Shown: positions 1-6,726 of the stretch, one piece after another | Layout: each line of letters starts with the position of its first letter | Position numbering within the stretch: position 1 is the first letter of the stretch | NCBI GenBank assembly: GCA_903934135.1 | Contig: CAIZMQ010000028.1 | Span: 1-35,978, forward strand | From: an uncultured Verrucomicrobiota bacterium | GTDB taxonomy: Bacteria; Verrucomicrobiota; Verrucomicrobiia; Chthoniobacterales; JACTMZ01 | DNA: 35,978 bases | Direction of reading: 5' to 3' | The notes under the pieces: generated by a model | Seen by the model: the letters and a program-made list of their open reading frames with translations, nothing else | Told to the model about the DNA's origin: nothing | Databases searched by the model: none | Translations under genes and position numbers: made by a program

Positions 1-69
1 CCACCACAACCCCTCGACTCCGGAAACAAAAAAGCCGCAAAGTTCTCCGATTCCCCCTAATCTCCCGCC

Positions 70-630
70 ATGCGCATCGGCATCTTCGGCGGGAGTTTCG
101 ACCCGATCCACCACGGGCACGTCATTCTGGCCCGCGCGGCGCGTGAGAAACTCGGCCTCGACCGCATTGTCTTCATCCCGGCCCATCAATCGCCGCACAA
201 AACGGAAGGCAAACCGGCCAGCGCAGAGGACCGCCTGGCCATGATCCAGCTCGCCACCGCGGGCGAAGACGGATTCGAAGTCGCCGACCTCGAATTGCAC
301 CGCCCACCGCCGAGTTACACGGTGGACACCTTGCGCGAGCTCCAAACCTCCCATCCGAACGACGAGTTCGTTCTCCTCATCGGCGCCGACAATGTCTCGA
401 GGTTCGAAACTTGGTGCGAACCGGACGAAATCTGCCGCCGCGCCCAGATCGTCGTTCTCGATCGCGCCCACTACGACATCCCCGGCGAATGGCCTGTTGT
501 CCGCCGCCTCGTCGACATTTCTTCCACCGACCTCCGTGCCCGGGTTTCGGCCGGACGCAGCATCCGTTATTTGACCCCGGACGCCGTCTGCGATTACATC
601 AGGGCGAAAGGTCTCTACCGCCCCGCGTGA
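70..630 (+). CDS. nadD: Nicotinate-nucleotide adenylyltransferase NadD
   Basis: This enzyme adenylylates nicotinate mononucleotide to deamido-NAD in cytosolic NAD biosynthesis. The 186-residue protein has the nucleotidyltransferase signature GGSFDPIHHGH at residues 7-17, which contains the HxGH ATP-binding element. A second signature, ISSTDLR, lies near the C-terminus and matches the ISSTxIR motif of the family. Length is slightly short but normal. The ATG at 70 gives the canonical MRIGIFGGSFDP start; the sequence just upstream shows no clear Shine-Dalgarno motif. The stop codon overlaps the GTG start of rsfS, so the two are probably translationally coupled, a pairing common in bacteria. Confidence 0.96.
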   Translation: MRIGIFGGSFDPIHHGHVILARAAREKLGLDRIVFIPAHQSPHKTEGKPASAEDRLAMIQLATAGEDGFEVADLELHRPPPSYTVDTLRELQTSHPNDEFVLLIGADNVSRFETWCEPDEICRRAQIVVLDRAHYDIPGEWPVVRRLVDISSTDLRARVSAGRSIRYLTPDAVCDYIRAKGLYRPA

Positions 631-992
631 TATCCGACTCCGAATCCATCGCCCTCGCCGCCGCCCACGCCGCCGCGGGCAAAAAAGCCGAAGACATCCG
701 CATCCTTGATCTGCGCAAGCTCTCGAGCTTCGCCGACTACTTTGTCATCTGCACCGGGACGAGCGATCCGCACCTCAAAGCCATCGGCTCCGAGATCCGC
801 GAAAAGCTCCGCGATGACCTCGGTCTGACCGCCCACTCGGACGGCTTGCCGGCCAGCCAATGGATCGTCCTCGATTACCACGGCGTCCTCATCCACATCT
901 TCCAAGGCGAAAAACGCGACTTTTACGATCTGGAATCCCTCTGGCGCGATGCGCCCGTCGTGCCGTTCGAGGATACGCCAGCGCCGCGCTGA
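627..992 (+). CDS. rsfS: Ribosomal silencing factor RsfS (Iojap family)
   Basis: RsfS binds ribosomal protein L14 on the 50S subunit and blocks subunit joining during starvation. The 121-residue protein shows the Iojap-domain blocks DIRILDLRKLSSFADYFVICTGTS, read in pieces as ILDLR, ADYFVICTGTS and WIVLDYHGVLIHIF. The GTG at 627-629 is chosen because it overlaps the nadD stop (GTGA) and gives a family-like N-terminus. Longer in-frame reading upstream would run inside nadD and looks like antisense-style noise (Arg/Pro rich). The gene ends 6 bp from the convergent stop of the next gene. Confidence 0.93.
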   Translation: MISDSESIALAAAHAAAGKKAEDIRILDLRKLSSFADYFVICTGTSDPHLKAIGSEIREKLRDDLGLTAHSDGLPASQWIVLDYHGVLIHIFQGEKRDFYDLESLWRDAPVVPFEDTPAPR

Positions 993-998
993 GCACTT

Positions 999-1703
999 CT
1001 AGGCTGCCGCCGCGCCCGACATCTCGCTCGCGATGAAGATCATGAGCAGGCACGAGGCGCTATTAAGAAAAAGATAGAGCAGGAACTGTAGTTCGGTGGG
1101 CAACGAATAGAGCGCGATCAAGGCCGGCACCCAAAAAAACAGGTTCGGCAGGTAAAGCGGAATCAACCGCTGGAGAAAGACGGATGGGGTCAAAGCGGCC
1201 CGGGTTCTCCCCCAGCGGTAGCTATTTTTTTGCCAAGCGAACCAGACCACGACGAGCGGCAGGGCAAAAAGCGGCGCGAAGACGAGCTGGTCGACCAAAA
1301 TTTTCAAGGCCACCGCCGTGGCCACGCCAAAGCCGCCAAACCACTCGCCCTGCGCGCGGTAGAATTCATTCACGGCCAAGCCCAAGATCGCCATCAGTCC
1401 GGACAAATGCATCCAGTCGCGCCAGGTTGGTGCGGGGCGGCCAGGCGGGCGCAACCAAGCCTTGAGCATTTCGGGCAAGACCGCGCCGCTGAAAATATTG
1501 GCCGCGACAACAAAGAGGAGGCCGCCCGCCGATTTCCACTCCAACAACCAGTGAGCCACGTCCCGCACCGCTCCGCTCGCATAATAACCCGCCGCGAGCA
1601 GACCGGCGGAAATTTGCAGCGCGAGAAATGCCGGCCAGTACAACTTCAAGGCCATCCCGGCCGGCGCGAGACTCGTGGCCCAAAAACCCCGGCTTCTGCT
1701 CAT
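999..1703 (-). CDS. Mpv17/PMP22-like integral membrane protein
   Basis: This is a 234-residue, mostly hydrophobic protein with about four to five membrane segments. The C-terminal half resembles Mpv17/PMP22 proteins: a conserved-looking VDQLVFAPLF segment, then a hydrophilic stretch, then LYLPNLFFWVPALIALYSLP and a final hydrophobic helix. Mpv17 proteins are best known from mitochondria and peroxisomes, where they are proposed to form channels; bacterial members have no settled function. The ATG at 1703 overlaps the stop of the upstream regulator (ATGA). An extended start at 1835 would run back inside the regulator and is rejected. Coupling to a SAM-cycle regulator is the only functional hint. 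Family assignment is from memory of motifs and moderately secure. Confidence 0.7.
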   Translation of the reverse strand: MSRSRGFWATSLAPAGMALKLYWPAFLALQISAGLLAAGYYASGAVRDVAHWLLEWKSAGGLLFVVAANIFSGAVLPEMLKAWLRPPGRPAPTWRDWMHLSGLMAILGLAVNEFYRAQGEWFGGFGVATAVALKILVDQLVFAPLFALPLVVVWFAWQKNSYRWGRTRAALTPSVFLQRLIPLYLPNLFFWVPALIALYSLPTELQFLLYLFLNSASCLLMIFIASEMSGAAAA

Positions 1704-2620
1704 TTGCGCGCCGTGGCCAGCACCGTCTGGAAATGCGGCGCCTTGGCCTCGCGACTCACGACCGACACCTCGACGTCCTTGAAGCCGGCCTTCTCGATCA
1801 GCCGGACCAACTCCACCTCGGAAAACCCGAGCCAAACGTGCGCGTAAAGGGTGCGCGCTTGCTCGAAGGAGTGACTCAAAAGGTCGAGCACCATGAGCCG
1901 TCCGCCCGGTTTAAGGATCTTGTGCGCCGCGGCCAGTGCTTTGCCCGGACTCGCCGCGTGGTGCAGCGCCTGGCTGAAGAGCGCGAGATCCACCGCGCCC
2001 GCCTTGATCGGCGGATCGTCAATCTCACCCAGCCGGTATTCCAAATTTTTCAGCCCGTGCTCGGTGGCCAGCTTGGACCCGAACTCGACCATGGCCGGCG
2101 CGTTGTCCACCGCGATGACCTTCTTGGCCGTCCGCGCCAGCAGCTGCGAAAGCGTTCCCTCGCCCGCCCCGAGGTCCGCGATGACCATCGGCGGCAGGAG
2201 ACGGAGCAAACCATGCGAGAGCGCCCGCCATGACCGCCCCGGCACATAAGTGCGCCCGAACTTGCCGGCCAGTTGGTTGAAATATTCGCCCGCCTTGTCC
2301 TGCCGCTGACGCAGCACCAGCTTCACGGCCGCGTCGTCCTGCGCCGCTTCGGGCAATTCCTCGCCGCCGCTTTCGATCAGTTCCGCGATGGCCGACGGCA
2401 CCGCGCCCCCGCGGGTGTAGTAGATGTTCTTGCCCGCCCGCCGGTCGGCCACCAGCCCCTCGGCCTTCAATTGGGCCAGGTGGGCGCTGGTCCGCGACTG
2501 TCCCATCCCGAGGATCTGCTGCAACTCGGCCACGGTGAGCCCTTCCTGCCCGACCAGCCGAAGAATCCGCAGCCGCGTGGGGTCGGAAAGTAGCTTGAGA
2601 ATTTTCAGGGTGCCCGTCAT
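1700..2620 (-). CDS. sahR: SahR-like ArsR-family regulator fused to a SAM methyltransferase domain
   Basis: The 306-residue protein has an N-terminal winged helix of ArsR type (residues 1-85; recognition region near GQSRTSAHLAQLKAEGLV at 40-57). The C-terminal class I methyltransferase fold carries motif I DLGAGEG at 149-155, acidic D172 of motif II and QALHH at 217-221. SahR, described in Proteobacteria, has the same layout and represses SAM-cycle genes; S-adenosylhomocysteine binding releases it from DNA. Here the gene is divergent from metK with a 34-bp palindrome between them, which fits that role closely. The SAM-binding motif is intact, so catalytic activity cannot be excluded. The ATG at 2620 lies 11 bp from the palindrome, implying autoregulation. 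The gene name is used by analogy. Confidence 0.82.
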   Translation of the reverse strand: MTGTLKILKLLSDPTRLRILRLVGQEGLTVAELQQILGMGQSRTSAHLAQLKAEGLVADRRAGKNIYYTRGGAVPSAIAELIESGGEELPEAAQDDAAVKLVLRQRQDKAGEYFNQLAGKFGRTYVPGRSWRALSHGLLRLLPPMVIADLGAGEGTLSQLLARTAKKVIAVDNAPAMVEFGSKLATEHGLKNLEYRLGEIDDPPIKAGAVDLALFSQALHHAASPGKALAAAHKILKPGGRLMVLDLLSHSFEQARTLYAHVWLGFSEVELVRLIEKAGFKDVEVSVVSREAKAPHFQTVLATARK

Positions 2621-2630
2621 TTTTTAAATA

Positions 2631-2664
2631 GACGCATCAAAATATCATGATATGTTGATGCGTC
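2631..2664. promoter_or_regulatory. 34-bp palindromic operator candidate (SahR-like)
   Basis: The arms GACGCATCAA (2631-2640) and TTGATGCGTC (2655-2664) are exact reverse complements. They enclose the perfect palindrome ATATCATGATAT (2642-2653). Only the pair 2641/2654 is mismatched, so 16 of 17 pairs match. It lies between the divergent regulator and metK, and is the obvious target for the ArsR-type dimer (or two dimers). Binding is inferred. Confidence 0.75.
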
Positions 2665-2702
2665 ACGAGGAAAAGCGGCTGAGTCAGCGGCTTCAACTCG
2701 TG
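2664..2702 (+). promoter_or_regulatory. Long imperfect hairpin in the metK 5' leader
   Basis: Three stacked helices can form: CACGAG (2664-2669) with CTCGTG (2697-2702), AAGC (2673-2676) with GCTT (2690-2693), and GCTG (2678-2681) with CAGC (2685-2688) around an AGT loop. A 3x3 internal loop and a G/G mismatch separate them. The structure ends 19 nt before the metK start and has no U-tract. I could not match it to any known SAM or SAH riboswitch class. It may be a regulatory leader or chance. Confidence 0.4.
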
Positions 2703-2721
2703 GCTTAACCTCTCAATTCCA

Positions 2722-3906
2722 ATGACCTCTGACTATATCTTTTCCTCCGAGTCGGTTGGCGAAGGCCACCCCGACAAAGTCTGCGACACCATTTCCGACG
2801 CCGTGCTCGACGCGTGCCTGTCCCAAGACAAAAAAAGCCGTGTGGCCTGCGAAACGCTGGTCAAGAGCAACATGGTGGTGCTCGCCGGTGAAATCACGAC
2901 GGACGCCAAATTCGATTTCGAAAAGATCGTGCGTCAGGCCATCGGGGAAATCGGCTACGTCAACGACGACGACGTTTTCCACGCCGACAAGGTGATCATC
3001 ACCAAAGCGATCACCCAGCAGAGCCAGGACATCTCGCAGGGCGTTGATGCAAAGAAAGCCAAAGGCAAAAAGACCTCCGAGCAGGGCGCCGGCGACCAAG
3101 GCCTCATGTTCGGCTATGCCTGCAACGAGACACCGGAATTGATGCCCGCGCCGATCATGTTCGCCCACCGACTTGGACGCGAACTGACCAAGATCCGCAA
3201 GAGCGGCAAAGCCCCCTGGCTCCGCCCCGACGCGAAGACGCAGGTCTCCGTGCGCTATGTCGACGGCAAGCCGAAAGAAATCACCGCCGTGGTCGTCTCC
3301 ACGCAGCACGCCGATGGCGTTTCCCACGACACGATCGAAAAGTTCATCATCAACAACCTGATCAAGAAGGTTCTCCCGGCCAAGATGCTGACCAAGAACA
3401 CCGAGTATTTGGTCAACCCGACCGGCAAATTCGTCATCGGCGGACCGCAGGGCGACGCCGGCCTGACCGGACGCAAAATCATCGTCGACAGCTACGGCGG
3501 CATGGGCCGTCACGGCGGCGGAGCTTTCAGCGGCAAGGACCCGAGCAAAGTCGACCGCAGCGCCGCCTACATGGGACGCTGGGTGGCCAAGAACATCGTG
3601 GCCGCCGGCCTCGCGGACCGCGCCGAAATCCAATTCGCCTACGCCATCGGTTATCCCAAGCCTGTCTCGGTCACGATCGACACCTTCGGCACGAACAAAG
3701 TCAGCGAGCGCAAACTGCAAAACGCCGTCCTCGGCACCTTCAGTTTCAAGCCCGCCGACATCGTCAAACAACTCAACCTCCTCCGCCCCATCTACAGCAA
3801 GACGACCAACTACGGTCACTTCGGACACAAATCCGGCGTGAAGTGGGCCCCGTGGGAGGACACGTCGAAAGCGAAAGAGCTGAGACGCAAGGCGGGGCTG
3901 AAATAA
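2722..3906 (+). CDS. metK: S-adenosylmethionine synthetase MetK
   Basis: MetK makes S-adenosylmethionine from methionine and ATP in the cytosol. The 394-residue protein has the classical blocks: [12 protein letters not shown] near the N-terminus (methionine/ATP-binding His and Asp), [12 protein letters not shown] in the middle, and the catalytic loop block [18 protein letters not shown]. Length matches the family. The ATG at 2722 gives the standard start; no Shine-Dalgarno motif precedes it. An operator candidate and a leader hairpin lie immediately upstream. It is followed by a four-helix-bundle cassette and then ahcY, so the SAM synthesis and SAH disposal enzymes are adjacent and probably co-regulated. 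Confidence 0.98.
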   Translation: MTSDYIFSSESVGEGHPDKVCDTISDAVLDACLSQDKKSRVACETLVKSNMVVLAGEITTDAKFDFEKIVRQAIGEIGYVNDDDVFHADKVIITKAITQQSQDISQGVDAKKAKGKKTSEQGAGDQGLMFGYACNETPELMPAPIMFAHRLGRELTKIRKSGKAPWLRPDAKTQVSVRYVDGKPKEITAVVVSTQHADGVSHDTIEKFIINNLIKKVLPAKMLTKNTEYLVNPTGKFVIGGPQGDAGLTGRKIIVDSYGGMGRHGGGAFSGKDPSKVDRSAAYMGRWVAKNIVAAGLADRAEIQFAYAIGYPKPVSVTIDTFGTNKVSERKLQNAVLGTFSFKPADIVKQLNLLRPIYSKTTNYGHFGHKSGVKWAPWEDTSKAKELRRKAGLK

Positions 3907-3909
3907 GTT

Positions 3910-3924
3910 TTAGGTTTGTAAGTT
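3910..3924. repeat. Left complementary end of four-helix-bundle cassette
   Basis: TTAGGTTTGTAAGTT is the exact reverse complement of 4311-4325. The adjoining AT-rich stretch 3921-3938 is also the reverse complement of 4326-4344 apart from one extra base. These tracts differ sharply in composition from the GC-rich genes on either side. Confidence 0.8.
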
Positions 3925-3939
3925 TTAAGTTTTAAGAAA

Positions 3940-4305
3940 ATGGCCTACCAGAGTTTCGAGGATCTTGAAGTTTGGCAACGCGGCTGCCGGTTGGCGGTCG
4001 ACGTGTTCAAAGCTTTTGATCGCTGCAAGTCTGCCGGCCTCAAGTCTCAGGTCGAGCGCTCTGCCCTTTCCATTCCTTCCAACATTGCCGAGGGCGCGGA
4101 ACGCGGAGGCGCGAAGGAGTTCGGACAATTCCTCAAGATCGCCAAAGGCTCTTCCGGCGAATTGCGCACCCAGCTCTACATCGCCGGACGCCTCAACTAT
4201 CTGGCGTCCACCCAAGTCCGCAGCCTCGTAAATGAAGCGCGTGAAGTCTCCGCCATGACCGAAGGCCTCCGCAAATCCATCATCCGCAAAAACCCCATCA
4301 AATAA
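3940..4305 (+). CDS. Four-helix-bundle protein (S23 / 23S rRNA intervening-sequence family)
   Basis: The 121-residue protein begins MAYQSFEDLEVWQRGCRLAVDV and contains the family core SIPSNIAEGAERG and EFGQFLKIAKGSSGELRTQL, read as short motifs. These are hallmarks of the TIGR02436-type four-helix bundle family first seen inside 23S rRNA intervening sequences, also related in fold to Avd of diversity-generating retroelements. Biochemical function is unknown. There is no rRNA here: the gene lies between metK and ahcY, and both sides carry AT-rich complementary tracts, so it looks like an inserted cassette. No reverse transcriptase or variable repeat is nearby. The ATG at 3940 follows the left tract directly. 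Confidence 0.92.
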   Translation: MAYQSFEDLEVWQRGCRLAVDVFKAFDRCKSAGLKSQVERSALSIPSNIAEGAERGGAKEFGQFLKIAKGSSGELRTQLYIAGRLNYLASTQVRSLVNEAREVSAMTEGLRKSIIRKNPIK

Positions 4306-4310
4306 CACCC

Positions 4311-4325
4311 AACTTACAAACCTAA
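4311..4325. repeat. Right complementary end of four-helix-bundle cassette
   Basis: AACTTACAAACCTAA is the exact reverse complement of 3910-3924 and starts 5 nt after the gene's stop codon. It is followed by a second tract (4326-4344) complementary to 3921-3938. The order of the two tracts is the same on both sides (A-B, then A'-B'), so the two stems would cross rather than nest. Confidence 0.8.
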
Positions 4326-4382
4326 TTCTTAAAAACTTAAAACTGCACCTTTTCCACCCCAACCATCAAATCAAAGAAAACC

Positions 4383-5732
4383 ATGAGCACCACCACCCTT
4401 AAACCCACCAATGTCGCGCACTCCAAAGTTGCCGACCTGAGCCTGGCCGAATTCGGCCGCAAAGAAATCGATCTGGCCGAAACAGAAATGCCTGGCTTGA
4501 TGGCCTTGCGTAAAAAATACGGCAAAACCAAGCCTCTGGCCGGTGCTCGCATCGCTGGATGTCTGCACATGACCATCCAGACGGCCGTGTTAATCGAAAC
4601 TCTGGTTGAGCTGGGTGCCGAAGTCACCTGGTCAAGCTGCAACATTTTCAGCACCCAAGACCACGCTGCTGCGGCCATTGCCGCTGCGGGCATTCCGGTT
4701 TACGCATGGAAAGGCGAAACAGAGGAAGAGTTTCAATGGTGCATCGAGCAGACGATCCACTTCCCATCCGGCAAACCCCTGAACATGATTCTGGACGATG
4801 GCGGTGACCTCACCGACATGGTTCACAAAAAATATCCGGAACTTCTCGCCGGGATCAAGGGCATCAGCGAAGAGACCACGGCCGGCGTCCACCGCCTGCA
4901 GCAGTTGGTTGAAACCGGCGAACTCAAAGTTCCCGCGATCAACGTCAACGACTCGGCCACGAAGAGCAAATTCGACAACCTTTACGGCTGCCGCGAATCC
5001 TTGGCCGACGGCATTAAGCGTGCCACCGACGTTATGCTGGCCGGCAAGGTCGCCGTGGTCTGCGGCTACGGGGACGTGGGCAAAGGCTGTGCACACTCGC
5101 TGCAACGCTATGGCTGCCGCGTCATTGTCACCGAAATCGATCCGATCAACGCCTTGCAGGCCGCGATGGAAGGCTTCGAAGTGACCACCATGGAAGCCGC
5201 CGCCAAAGAGGGCAATCTGTTCGTCGCCGCCACTGGCAACCGCGACATCATCCTTGGCCACCACATGCTGGAAATGGCTGAAGACGCCATTCTTTGCAAC
5301 ATCGGGCACTTCGACACGGAAATCGACATCGCCTGGCTGGAAAAAGAAGTTGCTGCTGGCCGGGTGACCAAAGACGAAATCAAGCCTGCGGAGATTGGTG
5401 CGGTTGAACGCTACACCTTCAAAGCCTCTGGCCGTTCGGTCATCATTCTGGCCAAGGGCCGCTTGGTCAACCTGGGCTGTGCCACCGGTCACCCCAGCTT
5501 CGTCATGAGCACCTCGTTCACCAACCAAGTGCTGGCCCAGCTCGAGCTGTGGGAGCGGGGAGAAAAGTATGACGTCAACATTCACTTGATGCCCAAGATT
5601 CTGGACGAAGAAGTGGCCCGTCTTCACCTTGATAAACTCGGGGTGAAACTGACGGTCTTGACCAAAGACCAGGCCGCTTACATGCACGTGCCGGTTGAAG
5701 GTCCCTACAAGCCGAACCACTACCGTTATTGA
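4383..5732 (+). CDS. ahcY: Adenosylhomocysteinase AhcY
   Basis: AhcY hydrolyses S-adenosylhomocysteine to adenosine and homocysteine, removing the product inhibitor of methyltransferases. The 449-residue protein has [16 protein letters not shown], the catalytic [12 protein letters not shown] region, the NAD-binding motif [18 protein letters not shown], and the conserved C-terminus ending KPNHYRY. Codon choice appears more mixed (TTA, GTT, GCT and CTG all used) than in neighbouring genes, which could mean later acquisition; this is an impression, not a calculation. The ATG at 4383 follows an A-rich leader without a Shine-Dalgarno motif. A hairpin begins immediately after the stop codon. Confidence 0.98.
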   Translation: MSTTTLKPTNVAHSKVADLSLAEFGRKEIDLAETEMPGLMALRKKYGKTKPLAGARIAGCLHMTIQTAVLIETLVELGAEVTWSSCNIFSTQDHAAAAIAAAGIPVYAWKGETEEEFQWCIEQTIHFPSGKPLNMILDDGGDLTDMVHKKYPELLAGIKGISEETTAGVHRLQQLVETGELKVPAINVNDSATKSKFDNLYGCRESLADGIKRATDVMLAGKVAVVCGYGDVGKGCAHSLQRYGCRVIVTEIDPINALQAAMEGFEVTTMEAAAKEGNLFVAATGNRDIILGHHMLEMAEDAILCNIGHFDTEIDIAWLEKEVAAGRVTKDEIKPAEIGAVERYTFKASGRSVIILAKGRLVNLGCATGHPSFVMSTSFTNQVLAQLELWERGEKYDVNIHLMPKILDEEVARLHLDKLGVKLTVLTKDQAAYMHVPVEGPYKPNHYRY

Positions 5733-5758
5733 CACGTGCCCGCCACGGCGGGCACGTG
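5733..5758. repeat. 12-bp perfect inverted repeat directly after ahcY
   Basis: CACGTGCCCGCC and GGCGGGCACGTG flank a 2-nt AC centre, giving an 11-bp GC-rich stem with a CACG tetraloop. It begins one base after the ahcY stop. No T-run follows, so it may act as an mRNA 3' stabiliser or be an extragenic palindrome; the real terminator is probably 5805-5836. Confidence 0.6.
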
Positions 5759-5804
5759 AGTTGGCTGTGTTTAGTTTACAGTTCACAGTCCAAAACAAGA
5801 CATT

Positions 5805-5836
5805 AGGCCGTCCCGCAGGGGCGGCCTTTTTGTTTT
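5805..5836 (+). terminator. Rho-independent terminator of the metK-ahcY unit
   Basis: AGGCCG pairs with CGGCCT; the stem extends through a T-G wobble and CCC/GGG around a GCA loop (5805-5827). TTTTTGTTTT follows directly. This is a textbook intrinsic terminator shape on the + strand. Confidence 0.85.
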
Positions 5837-5846
5837 CCCAAGTAGC

Positions 5847-5876
5847 GACGAGCGGACCACTAGCGGACCGCTCGTC
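5847..5876. repeat. Inverted repeat in the ahcY-vapB intergenic region
   Basis: GACGAGCGG (5847-5855) and CCGCTCGTC (5868-5876) are exact reverse complements with a 12-nt loop, and AGCGGACC occurs twice within. It sits between a terminator and a new promoter. It may be a REP-like element; its copy number is unknown. Confidence 0.45.
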
Positions 5877-5934
5877 CGGTCCTTCCTCCCGGGTGCTCGC
5901 CGCGCGCCCCTGCCTCCTGTCGCGCCGCTCACTC

Positions 5935-5967
5935 TTGACACTCCTTATCTACATGTAATTCTACATG
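5935..5967 (+). promoter_or_regulatory. vapB promoter and inverted-repeat operator
   Basis: A consensus -35 box TTGACA lies at 5935-5940; the best -10 at 17-nt spacing (ATTCTA, 5958-5963) is weak. The inverted repeat CATGTA/TACATG (5952-5957 and 5962-5967, 4-nt spacer) overlaps it and ends one base before the ATG. This fits autoregulation by the antitoxin. Transcription would start at or near the ATG, so the message may be leaderless. Confidence 0.5.
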
Positions 5968-5968
5968 C

Positions 5969-6229
5969 ATGAGTATCAAAACTATCGCGGTTGGCACCCG
6001 TACCTACGACAAACTCGCCCACCGCAAGCAACCCGGTGAGTCCTTCACCAAGGTGATCGACCGCTTGCTCGCAACGACCGCGTCCGCCGGAACCTGCGCC
6101 GATGCGGTGCGCGAGGCGACGGCCATCTGGGGTAGCCAATCCGAGAACGCCTCAGCCGACGCAGACAAAATGGAAAAAGTAATCCGCGACAATCGGCGCC
6201 AAGCGCGTTGGGACATCGAAACCCCATGA
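5969..6229 (+). CDS. VapB-like antitoxin
   Basis: This 86-residue protein starts MSIKTIAVGTRTYDKLAHRK and continues with ESFTKVIDRLL, a ribbon-helix-helix-type layout (beta strand, then two helices) seen in antitoxins partnered with PIN-domain toxins. The C-terminal half is charged and would be the toxin-binding tail. Its stop overlaps the toxin start (ATGA), the usual arrangement for such pairs. An inverted repeat immediately upstream is a plausible autoregulatory site. The ATG at 5969 has no Shine-Dalgarno motif. The antitoxin assignment rests on context as much as on sequence. Confidence 0.8.
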   Translation: MSIKTIAVGTRTYDKLAHRKQPGESFTKVIDRLLATTASAGTCADAVREATAIWGSQSENASADADKMEKVIRDNRRQARWDIETP

Positions 6230-6633
6230 TTTGCGCGGATACTACGGTCTTGATCGACGAATTCCGCGCCAAGGGAAACCCTGCGGCTCCCGTCAATCGG
6301 GCGCTCCTGCAGCATAGCGGCGAGGAGTTGGTCATTCCCATAGTTGCTGCGGGCGAGTTTCTCGACGGCGCTGCTTTCGTCTCCGAACAACGCTGCCAAG
6401 AAGCCCTGATTCTGCTGCGTCAGCGCCGCACCATTGCCGCCGGGCTCGACGTTGCCGAGCACTATGGTCGCATCGCTTCGAAACTACGTGCGGCAAAGGC
6501 GTTGGCCGGACGCTCCCACAACGATCTGTGGATTGCCGCCACCGCCCGCTCTCTCGGCGCCCGCCTCCTCACCCGTAATACCGAAGATTTCCACGCTATC
6601 AACGGGCTCGAAGTGTTGTCCTACGGCAAGTAA
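6226..6633 (+). CDS. VapC-like PIN-domain ribonuclease toxin
   Basis: The 135-residue PIN-domain protein has the expected acidic residues: D5 in MICADTTVLID, E44 in AAGEFLDG, D100 in SHNDLWIAA and D121 in TRNTEDF. VapC toxins are Mg-dependent RNases that cut tRNA or rRNA; the target here cannot be told. The ATG at 6226 overlaps the antitoxin stop and gives the canonical start; an upstream ATG at 6208 lies inside the antitoxin and is less likely. No mobile-element remnants are visible next to the pair. Confidence 0.92.
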   Translation: MICADTTVLIDEFRAKGNPAAPVNRALLQHSGEELVIPIVAAGEFLDGAAFVSEQRCQEALILLRQRRTIAAGLDVAEHYGRIASKLRAAKALAGRSHNDLWIAATARSLGARLLTRNTEDFHAINGLEVLSYGK

Positions 6634-6726
6634 GTCTCCACGCGGGGCGTGAGGAATAAGCGGCCTGCCCGTCCGTCCGGCAAACCCATTTCCCCGGGCC
6701 GGAGAGTCTGCTAAGCATGCAGGGAG

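Noticed and set aside
2664-2721. A classical SAM or SAH riboswitch before metK
   Set aside because: The leader is too short for SAM-I and I could not find the conserved elements of SAM-II, SAM-III or SAH classes; only a simple stacked hairpin is visible.
3940-4305. A diversity-generating retroelement accessory (Avd)
   Set aside because: The protein fold family is related, but there is no reverse transcriptase, template repeat or variable repeat nearby.
3910-4344. IS-element or transposon ends
   Set aside because: There is no transposase and no clear target-site duplication outside the complementary tracts; the IVS-like explanation fits better.
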